A stretch of 64,000 nucleotides of DNA from positions 33,888,540 to 33,952,539 of the forward strand of contig NC_087063.1 in assembly GCF_963678635.1 (NCBI RefSeq). Direction: 5' to 3'. Numbering within the stretch: the first letter of the stretch is position 1; each line of letters opens with the position of its first letter. The notes beneath the pieces were generated by a model. That model made no database searches. It had not been told where the DNA came from and saw only the letters and a program-made list of their open reading frames with translations. Source of the DNA: Symsagittifera roscoffensis (Eukaryota; Xenacoelomorpha; Acoela; Convolutidae). Shown in pieces: positions 36,306 through 49,885 of the stretch. The translations under genes and the position numbers were made by a program.

Positions 36306-36390
36306 CAAGACTGCTCGTATCAGTTGACGCCCTGAATTTCCCGACAGCTTTTAAATTCTAGTGTGTAAGAGTAGTGTGTAATGTCTCTGA
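36306..36390 (-). mobile_element. Helentron-like (HINE) 3' end fragment, reverse
   Basis: CAAGACTGCTCGTATCAG, a mutated hairpin and CCTGAATTTCCCGACAGC match the family's 3' end. Homology fades after about 80 bases. Confidence 0.6.
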
Positions 36391-39300
36391 AAACTTGAAC
36401 AAAACTAATTCGAAAAAAAATGTTTAAAATGAGATTGAAATATCAGACTTTCAAATCAATTTTATTCAAAGAACTCAAAGTTAAAAACATTTTGATTAAC
36501 TCATTATTGAAATATGCAGATTTTTTTAAGCATTCAAATCTAGTTTTCAGTCTTGGTTGAGATGATGATTTTTGTCTGAGTGAGATACAAGTTCAACAAA
36601 TTGAAACGATTTTTTTTCCAATGAATTTAACCTTAATAATGGAATTTTATACAATTTTTTGAAGAAAACTTACGATGTTTGAAAATCGTTTTTTTAAAAT
36701 AGTTTGACACATTCACTCTCAAAATCTGTTCTTGAACCTTTTTAACCAATGCCTTCCAAAAATTTTAATACTTTTGCAATACCATTGTGTAAAAAAGTCT
36801 GAAATTTACTGTATTTTTGAAAGGATATCAATTGTTGCAGGATTAAATTTTTTTGCCTCAATATTGAATATGGTGAGAAAATTCTGTGCAAAAACAAGGT
36901 TTATATCCATCACAAATTTGTTCGTAAGGCCTTCAACACTAAATTGATCTAATTACACTGAATATCAAAGCCCACTTTTGACGAGCGAATATAGAAAACG
37001 ATTAACTTCCCACTGACTAAACTTTTTGAGCTCTGCAAAGACTTCAAAGGTAAGGCAAAAAATTGCAACACATTGCAAGGTTTTGCTTCTAAAAACAAAA
37101 AACTTAGTTATGGCAATTATGTTAAGGCAAATTTTATTCTAAATTTAGTGGAAGATCTTAACTTTGGTCTTTCTAGGGAAGGACGTTAACTTGACCCAAT
37201 TTTACTGGGTTAACACCTATCGATTTTTTTTGTATATTAGGTTTTGCCATAAATTTTTATGTTATTTAACGTCAGTTAATTACTAATCTTTGGCCGCGAG
37301 ATTTTAATTAGTTTTTTAATTTGAAAAACTATAGAATTCAATCTGTGCGAGCTGACTTCACAGTTTTTGGCAACATGTTTAGCTGAAGCTCTAATTGCTG
37401 TTTGTTAAAAATTTACTATTATAATGAAATACGTTGTAATAACTTTGTTTGCATTTTTCTAGTCTCAACAGTCCTGTCGAATACGTATTCGTTGCCAAAA
37501 TCAATCAATATCTTATCTTTTTATCTCTTTTTAGTATTTTTCATATGCGGAAACGTAGTTTTCAGCTTGCTCTGATTTTATAAGTGAGTCTTTTTTTTTC
37601 AGCGCAATTAGTGTACGATAATTTTTTCTGCAATCATACAAAGATAGAGAATTTTTTTACTCATAAATTATTCGAACGGAAAAATTGAATTTTAATTTTT
37701 TTGTTTAGTTTTTATGATTTTTGTCTCAAAAATTAACTATCAATTAACTATCGAAATAAATTTTAATCGAGAAGTTTTACATTATTTTTAGCCCGGTTGT
37801 CGTTTCACAAAAAAAAACTTTTGAGTGGCACTCTGATAATCCATTGAGGAAAAAATTGACTGACTACTTATGAAAAAAGCTTAGCAATCTCTTTCCAGAC
37901 CATTGCATTAATTTTTGAAACTGTCGACCAAACAATAAGAATTTTTTATGAACAAAACCTCAAAGCGTCCAAAGTTTTTTAAACCTTGTTTTTGTGAGTT
38001 ACCAAAGATATAATATATACAAAGATAGCCGGTTGTTGTGCACTCAGCACAGATTCTACTAACCAAAATGCTATAACATAAAATATTTGATTGATAATAT
38101 GATTTCGAAAAAATAACAAGTAGAAAATGGTTTTTGACAGTTTTGTCAAAATTTCATGTTAATTTTTTTTGCTGAAACCGCAATTTATTTAGAACCACAG
38201 TGCAAGAAACGACAGGTTTTAGAAGTAACAAGCCAGCCTTTCGTCATTTTTTATCAAATTCAAACTGGAAATCAAGAATTTTTCAGGCCAGTTTTTCTCA
38301 ACACGGAGAGAATTTTTTTTGATTTTTTTAGAATCCAAAGCACGACCAAAATATGATACCACACTTGACCCCCAACCAGTATTTCTTGGGTAGTCGAAAT
38401 TGGTTAAGCGAAAAATAGACCCCAATTCCAAAGTTCCTTACCACTCTTCGAGAGTGGTTGGAATGGAAACCGCTGATTTACAAAAGACATTCACAATTTA
38501 GCTCAAGCTCTGTTCCATTTGATATGCAGTTGAGTTGTAAAAGTTATTAACAGCTCAACATTAAATAGACAGTTAGAACATTAAAGATCTATGTTGTTTT
38601 TGGAACACAATATGGCGTGAGCCTCATGTTAACCAATCGATACCAAATGGATTTTATGGTTCTATTTGGATTCTCAGTCTCTATTATTTTCGTTAGCTTA
38701 AGCTCCAGAACTTCATGTGTTTAAAGCAGAGGTACTTGATACTTAGGTACAACCGAAGAGTTTTAAATACTGGCGTAATTTGTTTGTGGTTAGCATGCAT
38801 TCTGAGCATAACCTGAAGCGGTGAAGGTCCAACGTGCCGAAGTGACAATTTATCGAAAATTGGGAAATTTTTTGTCGTCATCTGAGGTTATATCATTTCT
38901 TCAAAACAATTAACAGAGTAATTAGAAATTAAGCAACTCAGTCTAGGAAGCAATTATCATTTTCTTACAATTAAGTTTGCAAAACCTAATGCAAGCAAGT
39001 AAAGTATTATTCAGCTCTGACATTTCAAAAAATGTTACGACCATCAATGCCTTAGCGCAAAAAATGATGCAACCAATCAAACGAAAGAAAACTACAGCTT
39101 TCGGCAAACTGAAAAATTTAATAATTTCGGCAAACTGATTTCTTGCGACGCTGACAGGGCACCCCTGAAGCTATTCACTTTAATTTGAATATTGTTTGCG
39201 TCACAACTTTCAGGGTAAAATAATAATTGCGGTTTCTGCTAGTAGCAGAAAGTCTATGAAATGCTATCCAGCCTGTCCACGCATAGTCCGTTTTTCTTGT

Positions 39301-39589
39301 TTCCCTACATTCCAGTATGATTTATTTTGTTAAGTGAAGCTGAAAATTGAAGCTTTTGCGACTCAAAATCGTTTTTTTTTGTGTCTAGAATTTTCACGCG
39401 GTACCACTATTGCAGCCAAAATTGGCCAGGCTGTGGTAGACTTGAAGTTAAGCCTCAACTGAGATCTGGTCACACAATTTTATTGACATGGCAGATCGAT
39501 TACACGATTTGACGCTCTCGAATTGAACGTCTTACCACTATGTTAAAATGCGATCCGAAGCTCTCGGATTGAATGACATCACGGGTTGA
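36391..39589. other. AT-rich noncoding DNA
   Basis: No domain-bearing frame. A small hairpin (CCACTCT-TCG-AGAGTGG) sits at 38441-38457. Confidence 0.4.
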
Positions 39590-40022
39590 ACAAAAATGCT
39601 AGTCATACAATTTTCATAAATGGAAAAATGCTAATCATACACTTTTCACGCAATTCCATAAGTACAGAAAATTTTATGAAAAGTCTATGATTAGTGATTT
39701 TTCATAAATGGAAATTGTATGACTAGAATTTCCCCATAAACCAAAAAACAATGTTTTTTTTTTAAATTAATTTCTCAAAATTTTTGGAATGTGATCGTGA
39801 CCGAACACAGGTGTAAAAAGCCATGGTTTACTCACTACTAGAATCATTAAAGGTTTGCTCGTGTCGCATTTACAATGCATTGGAAAAGATCTGATTTGTA
39901 TATGAGATTTCTTACACAAATGATATACTGAAAGCATCAAACTTTTAATTTTTTTACAAAGTTTTCAAAGATTATTTTCAAAAATTGAATTTTAAATTAC
40001 CAGATATTGATCAAGGCATACA
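39590..40022 (+). repeat. Dispersed repeat, copy 2 of the pair with 5572-6012
   Basis: Begins with a hairpin-like segment bounded by CTAGTCATACAATTT and its inverse AAATTGTATGACTAG (about 39596-39734). The two further blocks shared with copy 1 follow. It is interrupted by stops in all frames over the first part. Confidence 0.5.
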
Positions 40023-41354
40023 TTTATATAGATCAAGATGTATACCACTATGCCTTATCTCTCCTGAATTATCGAAACCACAACATTCACTTGTTCCTAG
40101 GGTTACAATTCCTAGGTATCATGGTTCCAATAAGAAAAATGTAGATATCGTTTTAGTGCCTTTTCGCGTCCAGTTTCTTTTTCAGAGTCTCCAACTTAAA
40201 TCTAAATGTATTTGAATTCTCAATCGTTGCCTATTCAATGAACATACATAGATTCATACAAAAAAGACCCAAACATACAAAAGAGACCCAGAATGCCATG
40301 TTGAGTTGTCCACAAGATCAATGAATTATAGAGTTGATCAGCTTGGCTTTTCTAAGTTTCAGAACCAGACTATAAGGCAAATTTGAGAGAAAATTATGAA
40401 GCAATATTTAATCTATTTATTAAATAGAGCAAACAGTGATTTAAATAGAGCTAGTGCTCAAAATCATGCAATAAAAGTTATGAAATTGAGGATTACCTGG
40501 CAATAAAATGGGCTAGGAAACCTGAACTGGAGTTTCATGGATAATAATCAATTAAAGTTTATTTCATAGCGCATTTTTAGTACTACCTTAAAGGCGAATT
40601 AAAGCATGCACTACTTGTAGCCCAAGGATTCAATAAAATCCACAAAAGCCAGTTTTGCTAATTGAAACTATAATCACTAAATTATAAACTTATAAAATAT
40701 GAAATTTGGAGAAATTATCTCTGAAGCTCAATCAACGACAAATATATTACGGGCTTGCGGCTGCGTTGTATTCGTTGGTAGTAGAAACTGCGCGCCAAAA
40801 TCAAATTGGCAACTGCAAATCTGAATGAAGTAAAATTTGATTAAAACGTTGGGTTTTAGATAAGTGAAAAAAAAATGATTTCAGATGTGTGTTTTTATCA
40901 TAAAGGACTCGAGTTAAAACCATTAAAAAGACCGGAAAGAAGTGATGTTTTATTTAAAAATAAAAAATTGGTGTTAAAAATGGCAAGCCGTACAAAAGCT
41001 TCCGTTGCAAACGTGTAATGAATGACATTTTAACGTTTTGTCTCAAATAAAGAAAAGAAAAAATAATGAATGTAGAAACTAAAACCTCACATGCTATCTT
41101 TGAGAACTCTACAAAAAGGTTTGTTTAGTTTGACAAAAAAAGCATTTACGCAATGGCTTCTGTTTGTAATAAGTTCATACTAGCTTCCATGTTTGGCTTC
41201 GGTGTAATATCCCACATTGAATTTTAAACAAGAGAAGGTCCCACATTGAATTTTTAAAAACATTCACAGAAAACGGCGGTCAAAATCTATTTATTTTTTC
41301 AGCAAGCATAAACAAATAAAATTTTAGTTGTAATGAAATAAATCAGCAACCCGT
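40023..41354. other. AT-rich noncoding DNA, nothing recognised
   Basis: Short frames only. A slightly more complex stretch near 40740-40830 has no recognised content. Confidence 0.4.
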
Positions 41355-42643
41355 GTCGAGGTGCTCACTTTCTCGACCAAAATTCGGTGTGTCGGTTTCG
41401 ACCGTCTCGAATAAATTTCGATGCTCGACAGTGCTCGACCTTAGCGAGATATCTTTCGACCGAGTTCGACCGAAAAAATTATGCTCGATGGAGCTGGACC
41501 CAAGGAAGATACGTTTCAGCCGTGCTCGACCTAAACAAGAAGGTGCTCAACCGTGCTCGACCCAAATAAGATGTGTTTCGACTCTTTCGGCCGCAACTAT
41601 TGTGTTCATATTGCAACCCAAGGCATATGTGTTTCGACCGTTTCGTGTTTCGACTTTCTCATCCAAAACCTGGTATGTTTCGACCGCCTCAACCAAATTC
41701 ACCATTTCTATTAAATTTGCAAAGCGATGCAAAGCGATGCAAAGCGATTTATGCAAAGATTGCAAATATTTTGCAATTTATGCAAAGCGATGCTGCAAGT
41801 AGGCCCCAAAGTGATCATCGCCCGGGTTGAGGTGTTCGACTTGTTTCGACCGAATTCGGTCCAACATCCGATGTTGTTCAACCCAAAATCTGTGGTCAAA
41901 AACAGCCCTTTCGGTCGAACACAATTTGGTCGAAACATAGTCGAATATTAGCTCGATTCATGGTCGAACACAAATTCAAGAGTGTCATCACCAGGACCAC
42001 ACATCAGCCCAGCCTGGGAGCAAAGACTCAGACGAGCATCGCACAGGGAGACTGAATCGTGTTTCGTCCAGGACACCAATCGAGGCAGCATGAACCAATG
42101 TTCCAGGACGAGGAAGAGGACGAGGATGAGGATGCTCCACATTACGTCCCCACCATAGGCACTATCTTTATTTCTCTCGTCTCAGATTGGAAATTCGTTT
42201 CGAAAACTCAAATAACTGTTTAGCTAATGGAGTTATCTTGGATATTAGAGCTCATATTTCACATAGGGAGGCTGTTTCTAGTGTGTTTGTTTAAAGTTTT
42301 AGCTTGTTTTTTTTTCTAGTAATTTTTTGATACAGTCCACAATTCTGAACTTTTTCTTACTCAGAAAAACGATTTATGATATAAGCTCCGAGGTAAGTGA
42401 TATTATTTATGTTTAAATAATTGTTATAATTCACTGACGGCTGTGCTTTGTTTCGACCGTGCTCGAGGTATGTTGCGAACCTGCTCGCGGTATTTTACGA
42501 CCGTGCTCGAGGTGTGTTTTGACTCTGCTTGAGGCAAGTTTTGAGTTTGTGCTCGTCCAAACTTCTGTCTCAACTATCCTTTTTCAGTCGAGAACTGACA
42601 TGTGATCTACTTGACACTCGAAACATAAAGTGAGCACCTCGAC
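41355..42643. repeat. TCGA-rich repeat element bounded by a 17-bp inverted repeat
   Basis: The left end GTCGAGGTGCTCACTTT (41355-41371) is exactly the inverse of AAAGTGAGCACCTCGAC (42627-42643). The left part (to about 41960) and right part (42441 onward) are built from degenerate units around TTTCGACCGTGCTCGACC, irregularly spaced by about 30-60 bases. A frame of 149 codons at 41353-41802 simply translates these units (recurring Phe/Val-Asp-Arg-x-Arg-Pro), so I do not treat it as a gene. The centre, about 41985-42165, is different unique sequence. It could be a satellite island or a foldback-type transposon with repetitive arms. Confidence 0.5.
41718..41790 (+). repeat. GCAAAGCGAT minisatellite nested in the TCGA-rich element
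   Basis: Three successive GCAAAGCGAT units followed by decayed units (ATGCAAAGATTGCAAATA, TATGCAAAGCGATGC). Confidence 0.75.
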
Positions 42644-43147
42644 CCAGAAATGCACAAGAACCAATGACCAGAAGTTAGTGAGCGAGGAACTTCATATGAA
42701 ATGTTTCAACTAACTGGTTAGTACGCATTTTGTAGGGTTAAAACTGTTGCATAGTTTCAGATACGGGATTCAAAATCATTGAATTGTTCCCAAACACGAT
42801 ATGCTCTACTGCTGATTACGCAACGAATCATATTCGAAAAAATATTGCCGAAGTTCTGCAAAGTAAGGATGAAAAGATTATTAAGCAAAGTGATTTTTAA
42901 AATGAAACGACCCATCTGGAGCTACGAAGTCAAGTCAGATATGGAACAATATAACTCATAAGAATGTACCATTATAGAGAATTTCAAAATTATAGAGCTG
43001 AATTGAACTTCAAAAACTCAAGAAAAGATGAAGCGAGCTCTTCCAGTGGAAATAAAACAACTCGTTGTCCCGATCACTACTAGTGGTAAATTTATGTAGT
43101 TTGGGAGCGATTACAAAGTATATCATTGTATGCTGATGGGAGAACAT

Positions 43148-43598
43148 TTCGACCAAGTTCGACCGAGAAAAAACGTTTCGATCGAGTTCGATCGATGAGT
43201 TTTTCGACCGAGAAAAAAAAACAATTCACTGTGTTTGACCAAGGAAAAGATCTAAAATTCATATCTAAAATTTTAGTTCGACTTTATGTTTGAACTAGCA
43301 GTTCAACATTAGGTCCCGCGCGACCATAGATTTTTGCTCGAACTTTGGCATATGGTTCGGCCCAGTTTGAATTTATGTTTCAGCCCAATTCGACTTTATG
43401 CTTCGACTTTGCGTTCGATTTTATATTTTAATCGATTCTGTGTTCGACTTTATGTTTTCGACCGACTCGACTTTAAGTTTCGACTTTGAGTTTGACTATA
43501 TCTTCCATGCTCTTCCTGAATATGGATTCTCGTCCAAGCTCTGACATGTGTTCGACCCGCCTCGTTCGAAACAAAAACCGCAAACTTCGACCCGGGTT
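43148..43598. repeat. Second TCGA-rich degenerate repeat block
   Basis: Units such as TTTCGACCAAGTTCGACCGAG and CAGCCCAATTCGACTTTATG lie outside the inverted repeat at 41355/42643. They are more decayed, and many carry TTCGACTTTATG. Confidence 0.6.
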
Positions 43599-46500
43599 GC
43601 AATGGAAACAAAATAGTGAAGATCAAAATTGGGAAAACTGATCCAATTGTCTGAGGTTTGTGTTATTCAACAAAGTGCTATTCAGCAAGGTATTTTATAA
43701 GATGCTAATAAACTAAACCTATTTACTGCAGTTCTCAATCCAAAGTGTCCTTCTAAAATTTTAGATGCTCCCCTAAGCTTTCAAGATGAATTCACAGCAA
43801 AACAAAATTCAAAATGCCTGGAGAGATTACCAAGGAAAATATTACCTCCTTGAGTGGTCAAGCTGAAAATCAGTCTGAAGAAAAGCGTAGCAAGCATTAT
43901 TTGGCGAGAATTTCTCAAAAACATCAATTCATGAATATCAACATTGTTTATGATTTAGCAAGTGATTTTTTCATGAGAATTTCGAAGGAACCTTTCACAT
44001 TCAACTAATTTCATAACAGTAAAAATCATTTAGGCAGTTAGCAATGAAAAAAAGTAGATGCGTGGGTCTAATTGTTATGGATGTTATAGATCGGGCAACC
44101 GAGTGTTCCCGGTTTTATCGACAATTATAAAGCTTAGCTGATGCTCTGGTGAAATACCGGATAGAAGACTTTATCAGATCAACCACATTATTATGAGAAT
44201 TTTTTCTCAGTCGTGCAAATTTTTGCTTGCTAACTCAGCTCTAAAATAACAATGCACTGTTAGAAACTCTGTTGCTTACATAAAACCGCTAATGCTCTTT
44301 TTTCATGAAAATTTTTTTCGTAAAATAGGTTTCCGATTACTCCAATTTGGAGCATATTTACAGCTTTTTTTGTTTCTTTTAAGAGTTTGCCCGTTTTTTG
44401 TAGTAGTTTACAATGAACACTAGTATAAAAACTGAATTTAAAAAAAAAAGTTTAGCTTTGACTGAAAACCCACAAAGCTGCAATACCGTAAAATAAATTG
44501 AAAAAATATTTAAATTTCAAAAATCTTTTTTTTCCAGCATTGAAAGGGCCAGTCAATGCTAGCGTTTTTGTGCTTAGAAAAAAAACGTACTTATTTGTTT
44601 TAAACAAAAAAATTCCAAACTCATTGACGCACAATTATCCCTACTTATTTCAAACGATTTTCCCGAACAATTTGAGTCAATTTTTCGAAGTGTTTTTGCG
44701 ACAAGCAGTATAAACAAGAGTAACTTCACTAGACAGAGCATCTGTTGAACTATTACGCGCATTTAGCGCACCGCCGATATATAAAAACACATTTTTGAAA
44801 CATAAAACAACAGCTGAAACTTCTTTTTCAAACTCAACTTAATGTTTGCATTCTTAAAATTAGTTTAGATAATTTAATTTTATCTATTACGATTTTCTGG
44901 CAGTCCAAATTAAAACTTTTTCTAATAGCAATATTTGAATAAAATATTAAAATTTTTCTCTACATGTAGAAAACAAACATTTCTATAAAGTTTTTATTAA
45001 TAGAATTCATCATGAACTCGGTGAGACAAATCAGAACATAAGCAGAAGATGTTTTTCTGTACAGAATCCTAACTGTTTTACTTTAATAACTTTTGTGGAC
45101 AAATCACTTGTGCAAAAATTGCGTGAAAAAGTTTTAATCGATCGAAGTGAGCTTAATGGTACAGAAATAATCGCAATAAACATTTCCTCAAATTAATGTA
45201 AAAATCTGATATTTGCCAGTTTTAATTTATGATGAAATCTCTGTCGATAAAGAACATCATCAAACATTTTCATAGCAGGTTGACATTTTTTTCCGCTAGT
45301 TTCAGAAAATAATCCAAACATGACCAAACTTTTTTGCTTAAAATGTTTTTTTGAACTCGTTATTTCTTACATTTTTACGGGCAGCAAAAACACGTTCTTT
45401 CAAATTTTTCTTCAACGTGAAAACTTTTTGGGTACAAAACTCGGAAAAAAATGTTATATTTTTGCGCTGAAACTGTGTTTCTTCTTAACTGCTTGTCCCT
45501 ATAAAATTTACTATATATCCCCTCCCTTGCAATTTTTTTTCTAGCTTTGTTTTTTTATTTATTGAAAAACCTTTCTGAATATTTTTGATTAAAGTTGTGG
45601 TTTTGTTCTGCATGCTTCAATTGAAACAAACCAGTCTCCATCATGATAAACCAGTCTCCATCTTTAGCCCCTGTGTTAGTTCTCCATCCCAAATTTTATC
45701 TGACTTTGACATTTTTATCAAATAAATTTTTTGATTTACCCATCAAGGCGAAGTTGTTTGAATAAGTTCGAAAAATTGATCAAATTACGTATTTATCCTT
45801 TACATTTCTCGATTGTGGAAATTGTTATTCTTAGTTAATCAAACACCAACATTTGAAATTAAATTTACTACATTAGAGTTTTTGCAATTTACTCCTTTCG
45901 ATTGTGCCATGATGTTTGTGCTGAAGTTCTACTTTCAAAACCATATACAATGCAAAATGATCACTCACGGTGCAATTTATTATGTAAGTTTCTGCAAAAC
46001 TTTCATCCAAGCAGTGATATGTACAGGATTCTAATTAATTATTTCGCAATTTGGTTTTCACTGTTTTGAGTTCTGAAAATCAATACTCTCCTCAACAGCT
46101 CAATTTAACTATACAAACGTCTTATTATTTGGTTGTGGATTCCACAAACTGTTCTGGATTCCGCAAATACGGTTGCGGATTCCACAAAATCGCCTATTTT
46201 TGGAGCAATTTTGGGCGGTACAGTGTTTTAGGTTTTGTTTGTGGAACCCTGAACAGCAAAGAAGATCAAAGAAAAGTAGCAAAGATGCGGATTTTGCGAC
46301 AAAACTGATTTTGACCGGTTGCGGAATCCACTTACAATGCACAGAATGCACAGTGTGGCCTCGTTATGCTCTGGATAAACTTCTTCAAAATTTGAAAACT
46401 ATTGAAATCTGCGCAGTTGTTTGGTTCTCATTGCAAGTTTGGTTTTCCCTACAAGCTTCCCTACAAAGGAAAACTTGCAGAAACTTATATCCTGTAATCA

Positions 46501-48400
46501 AATTGATAGAACTTGTCAGGAGGTGCTTTTAGACAACCTTTAGCTTATCTTCCTCTGTTTTTCAAGCAGCGAAGTTTTTCGTTCTATGTTCAAAGCTTCC
46601 AAATCTTTTTATTTGGATTTTAATTGAAATTCATATCACTTGTCATATAAGTATAAAAATTAGCTGTTTTTTTTTACAATTATCAGATTTTGTTCAAGTA
46701 AACCAATTATTTTGGAGAGCAATTACTCATTTTTAGTCATTTTTAGTCATTTTCAATCGACATTTTTTTCAGGTAGTCATTATGGTATCTAAATGATTGT
46801 ACATTTAAAAGGAAATCAAAACCTCTGACTAGGTTTCAAAAACAGCAATCTTATCTATAGTATTTTCCAACTACAACTTTAAAAAGAAGAAATTTATATC
46901 TTTGCTTGAAGCATTGATTGCCCACGATCTGTTTATTAAACATCGATCAATGATTTACAGTATTTCCTTTGATATCATCAGGAAGAATTTGATTTTTTTG
47001 CAAGAGCAAAACAAGCGCAGAGCTTTTCTTGTGTCTTTTTTTATCGGGAAACAGACGCAAAATGTTACGGAATGTGCTGAGTTAACGTTACCAAATAACA
47101 TTTGATTTGGGGTTTTCTAGCACAACAGTTTCCGCCGGGTTCCATTGGAATACTTCGCAAGATCGCAAGATCCTGAAAAGTATTTTAGCATTCTTTCTCT
47201 GCTGTGTTTTTATTGTCTCGATTAATTTTAATGCATTTAATTTAAGCGATTAACAAATGTTTTGACATTGGAAAGAAAGTTCACTTGGAAATTATTCGTT
47301 GTCAACGTAAGGTTTTAGTAGCTCGCCAAACTGCTAATTTCATGTTGCTTTATTTTAAAAAAAGAAGTTTTTTTTATGAAACAAGATCAAGAGCTTACTG
47401 GATTAATAATTTTCGCTATCCTTAGTTTTAATTCAAAAGTTTCGCTCTTCTCTCAAAAATTGATGACTATTACGGCAGGTTATTTGTTCAAATTGTCCCG
47501 TTTATCTTACAAGAGAAGAATCTTGAGGTAATTTACTGATCCGCACGCCCATCCATTAGGTTAGGTAGCTGATCAATCAAATCACCTTTTTTTCAATGCT
47601 TTTTTAAAACTCCAACAGAATTGGTTTAACAGCAAGATCGGTAGCGTTTTCAAAAAAAATTGCCAGTTTAAAGCGCATTTTATTAAAGCGCTGGTTAATT
47701 CTCAGTTTTTGTTCAGCCTTCAAGACTTCCAAAGTACCAATTCCCTGTTTCTCGTCACTCTATGAGCACATGACTGTTCTGCTAAGACTTTTTCTTGCCC
47801 AAAACTGCAACTCTTTATCAAAATACTACTAGAAAAAAAACTTTTGAGGCGTTTTGTCTCTCATAGAATATAATTTGTTTCAGATTTCTCAATCGATAAA
47901 GTTTTTCGTTATAAAACTTAAGCATATAAAACATATGAAAAATTGTTCCTTTTTCATCATCTGTCTATTTATCGATCGGGTTAGTTTGAGAAGGACAAAT
48001 GAGCATACAAACTTGCCTAGCATGCTTCTCTTTTTTTGAACACTTAGCATACTGTTTGATTAAAAGAAAAAAAACGAAATAGCGTCTTCATATTCCTTAA
48101 AGGTTATGACTAATTCTTGACTTAAGTTTCGATCATATTCAAAAAATCTTATAATTGATCTTTGTTTAGCGTATGAAAACGTTGACACAAAAATCTTGAC
48201 AAAATTAGCGAAAAAAAAATTAAAACTTGGTGAGTTAAAATGAATTGCTCGTTGTTGCACGGGCGTTTTATTGATGAGCTACAAATAATCCAACTTTAAA
48301 TGCGTTTTGATGCCTCATACCTCACATTGAAAGTGCATTGCCCAGACTTGTTTAAAGATTCTTAAAGGTTTTGCATCCTTACTTACATCATTCATGTAGC
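43599..48400. other. AT-rich noncoding DNA
   Basis: No recognisable gene. The open frame at 46173-46532 (119 codons) overlaps the GGATTCCAC motif cluster and has no domain. Confidence 0.4.
46128..46335. repeat. Cluster of GGATTCCAC / GGAATCCAC motifs
   Basis: TGTGGATTCCACAAAC, CTGGATTCCGCAAATAC, GCGGATTCCACAAAATC and GCGGAATCCACTTACA lie within about 200 bases. The inverse of the same core dominates 63901-64000. Confidence 0.55.
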
Positions 48401-48570
48401 ATTTAAACAATGTTCATCGATGTTTCATCTATGAAACATGAGTGCGAATTACATTGATGTTTCATTGATGTATCATGACTGAAACACGCATGCCAATTTT
48501 AAGATTCATAGGTGAAACGTGGCTGCAGTTTAGGTTGATGTCATTAAAATATCATGAGTGAAGCAGACAC
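48401..48570. repeat. Dyad-rich GTTTCAT / ATGAAAC cluster
   Basis: ATGTTTCAT-CT-ATGAAACAT is a 9-bp stem at 48420-48439. Further GATGTTTCATTGATG, CATGACTGAAACACG and GGTGAAACG units follow at about 50-base intervals. Confidence 0.5.
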
Positions 48571-49771
48571 TAATATAAAATTTCCCACCTATGTATATTG
48601 GGTTTCCAGACTACAGAATACAAAAATTATTGCACATTTACCTAGTGCGGATTTGACTTCATTAAAAAATATATTGATCATTCTAAACTGAACGGTGGCT
48701 GAATCAAGTCCAATTGGATTAACCAAATGAAAACAGAAATTAATTGAGCTAACTGCCTCTTCTATCTGTAGCAGTTTAATAATTTACGTATTTGCACAGT
48801 TTTCTTCAATTTAGATAGAAAAAGTTGGCTCAACATACAACTATAATTTAGTCTTTTTTTAATACTCTGAAATACTATATTGAATTTTGCTCTTCCGTAT
48901 TCATAGGAAAATCTGTTGCATGATTTAGTTTTATACGAATCTGGTTTTTTAAGTGGCTATAAACAGCCCTCAAGGGCGTATAGATATAGCAAGAGTAGGG
49001 GGGTTGCCCAATTGATCCGAAAACAAATATGACGGATATATGATCTTCATTTTAGGGCTCGTCAGGAAGGTCTGAATGCATGATGAAAGCTGCGGTCTCA
49101 AAGTGCCATCAAGTTATTTTTGAAAAAATTAACTTAACTTGAAATCAAGGTACCATTTGACTTATCACGATATTATCGTCGCGAAACTTGCCGAAATGAA
49201 CAATCTATATCATAATAATGACAGATTCTTTGGGTAAAAATGCACGGAGAAAAAAGTGCAGCTAAAACATAATTACTAAAAAATTTATTCAAACAATAAA
49301 TCAAACCAAACATTTCAACCTGTTTTTGATACGCAAAGCACGCTACACACAATGCTTAGAAGCTTTCTTGATTGTTTTTTTTTGCTTGGATGGTTCGTGA
49401 TAACTCTACCAGTTCTCCAAAATAATTCCATTCGATATATGAAATAAAAACCGAGCTGCTTTTTTTTCGTCTAATTGGGTGCTTTTCAATCTATTGATTC
49501 AACATTGTTTTCTTGTCTTTGTATTTCTCATAAAATCTAATTTAGTTCAGTTTATAAGGCGAACTAGTTAAGCGATTGCTTTTAAATATCAAAAATTTTA
49601 TCGATATTTTTTTATTGTATCGACTGAAATTTAGCTATCCCAAAACGCTGTTAATATCTTAATTTCGACCAAACTTTCTGCGACAGAGAAAAATATTTGA
49701 AAAAAATTGGCAGTAAATATATGTTTTTTAACGTTTGCTAGCCGCACCCATCTCAAGACATATTATTTCGG
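48571..49771. other. AT-rich noncoding DNA, nothing recognised
   Basis: A slightly more complex stretch at 48960-49120 shows no domain in any frame. Confidence 0.35.
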
Positions 49772-49885
49772 TCATTTGAAAAATGCGGAGAAACTTTGTA
49801 TTCGAGTGTGTTTTAGATTATGTTTTCCACGAAAAATCAGATGCAAGAAATAATCATTGGACTGGGTTGAGTGATGCATCCTATA

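Noticed and set aside
38441-38457. Hairpin CCACTCT-TCG-AGAGTGG as a regulatory RNA or terminator
   Set aside because: Single short stem with no associated transcript. Intrinsic terminators do not apply to a eukaryotic genome.
41353-41802. 149-codon open frame as a protein gene
   Set aside because: It translates the degenerate TTTCGACC repeat units. All frames across the tract show similar recurring peptides, and there is no domain, signal or splice context.
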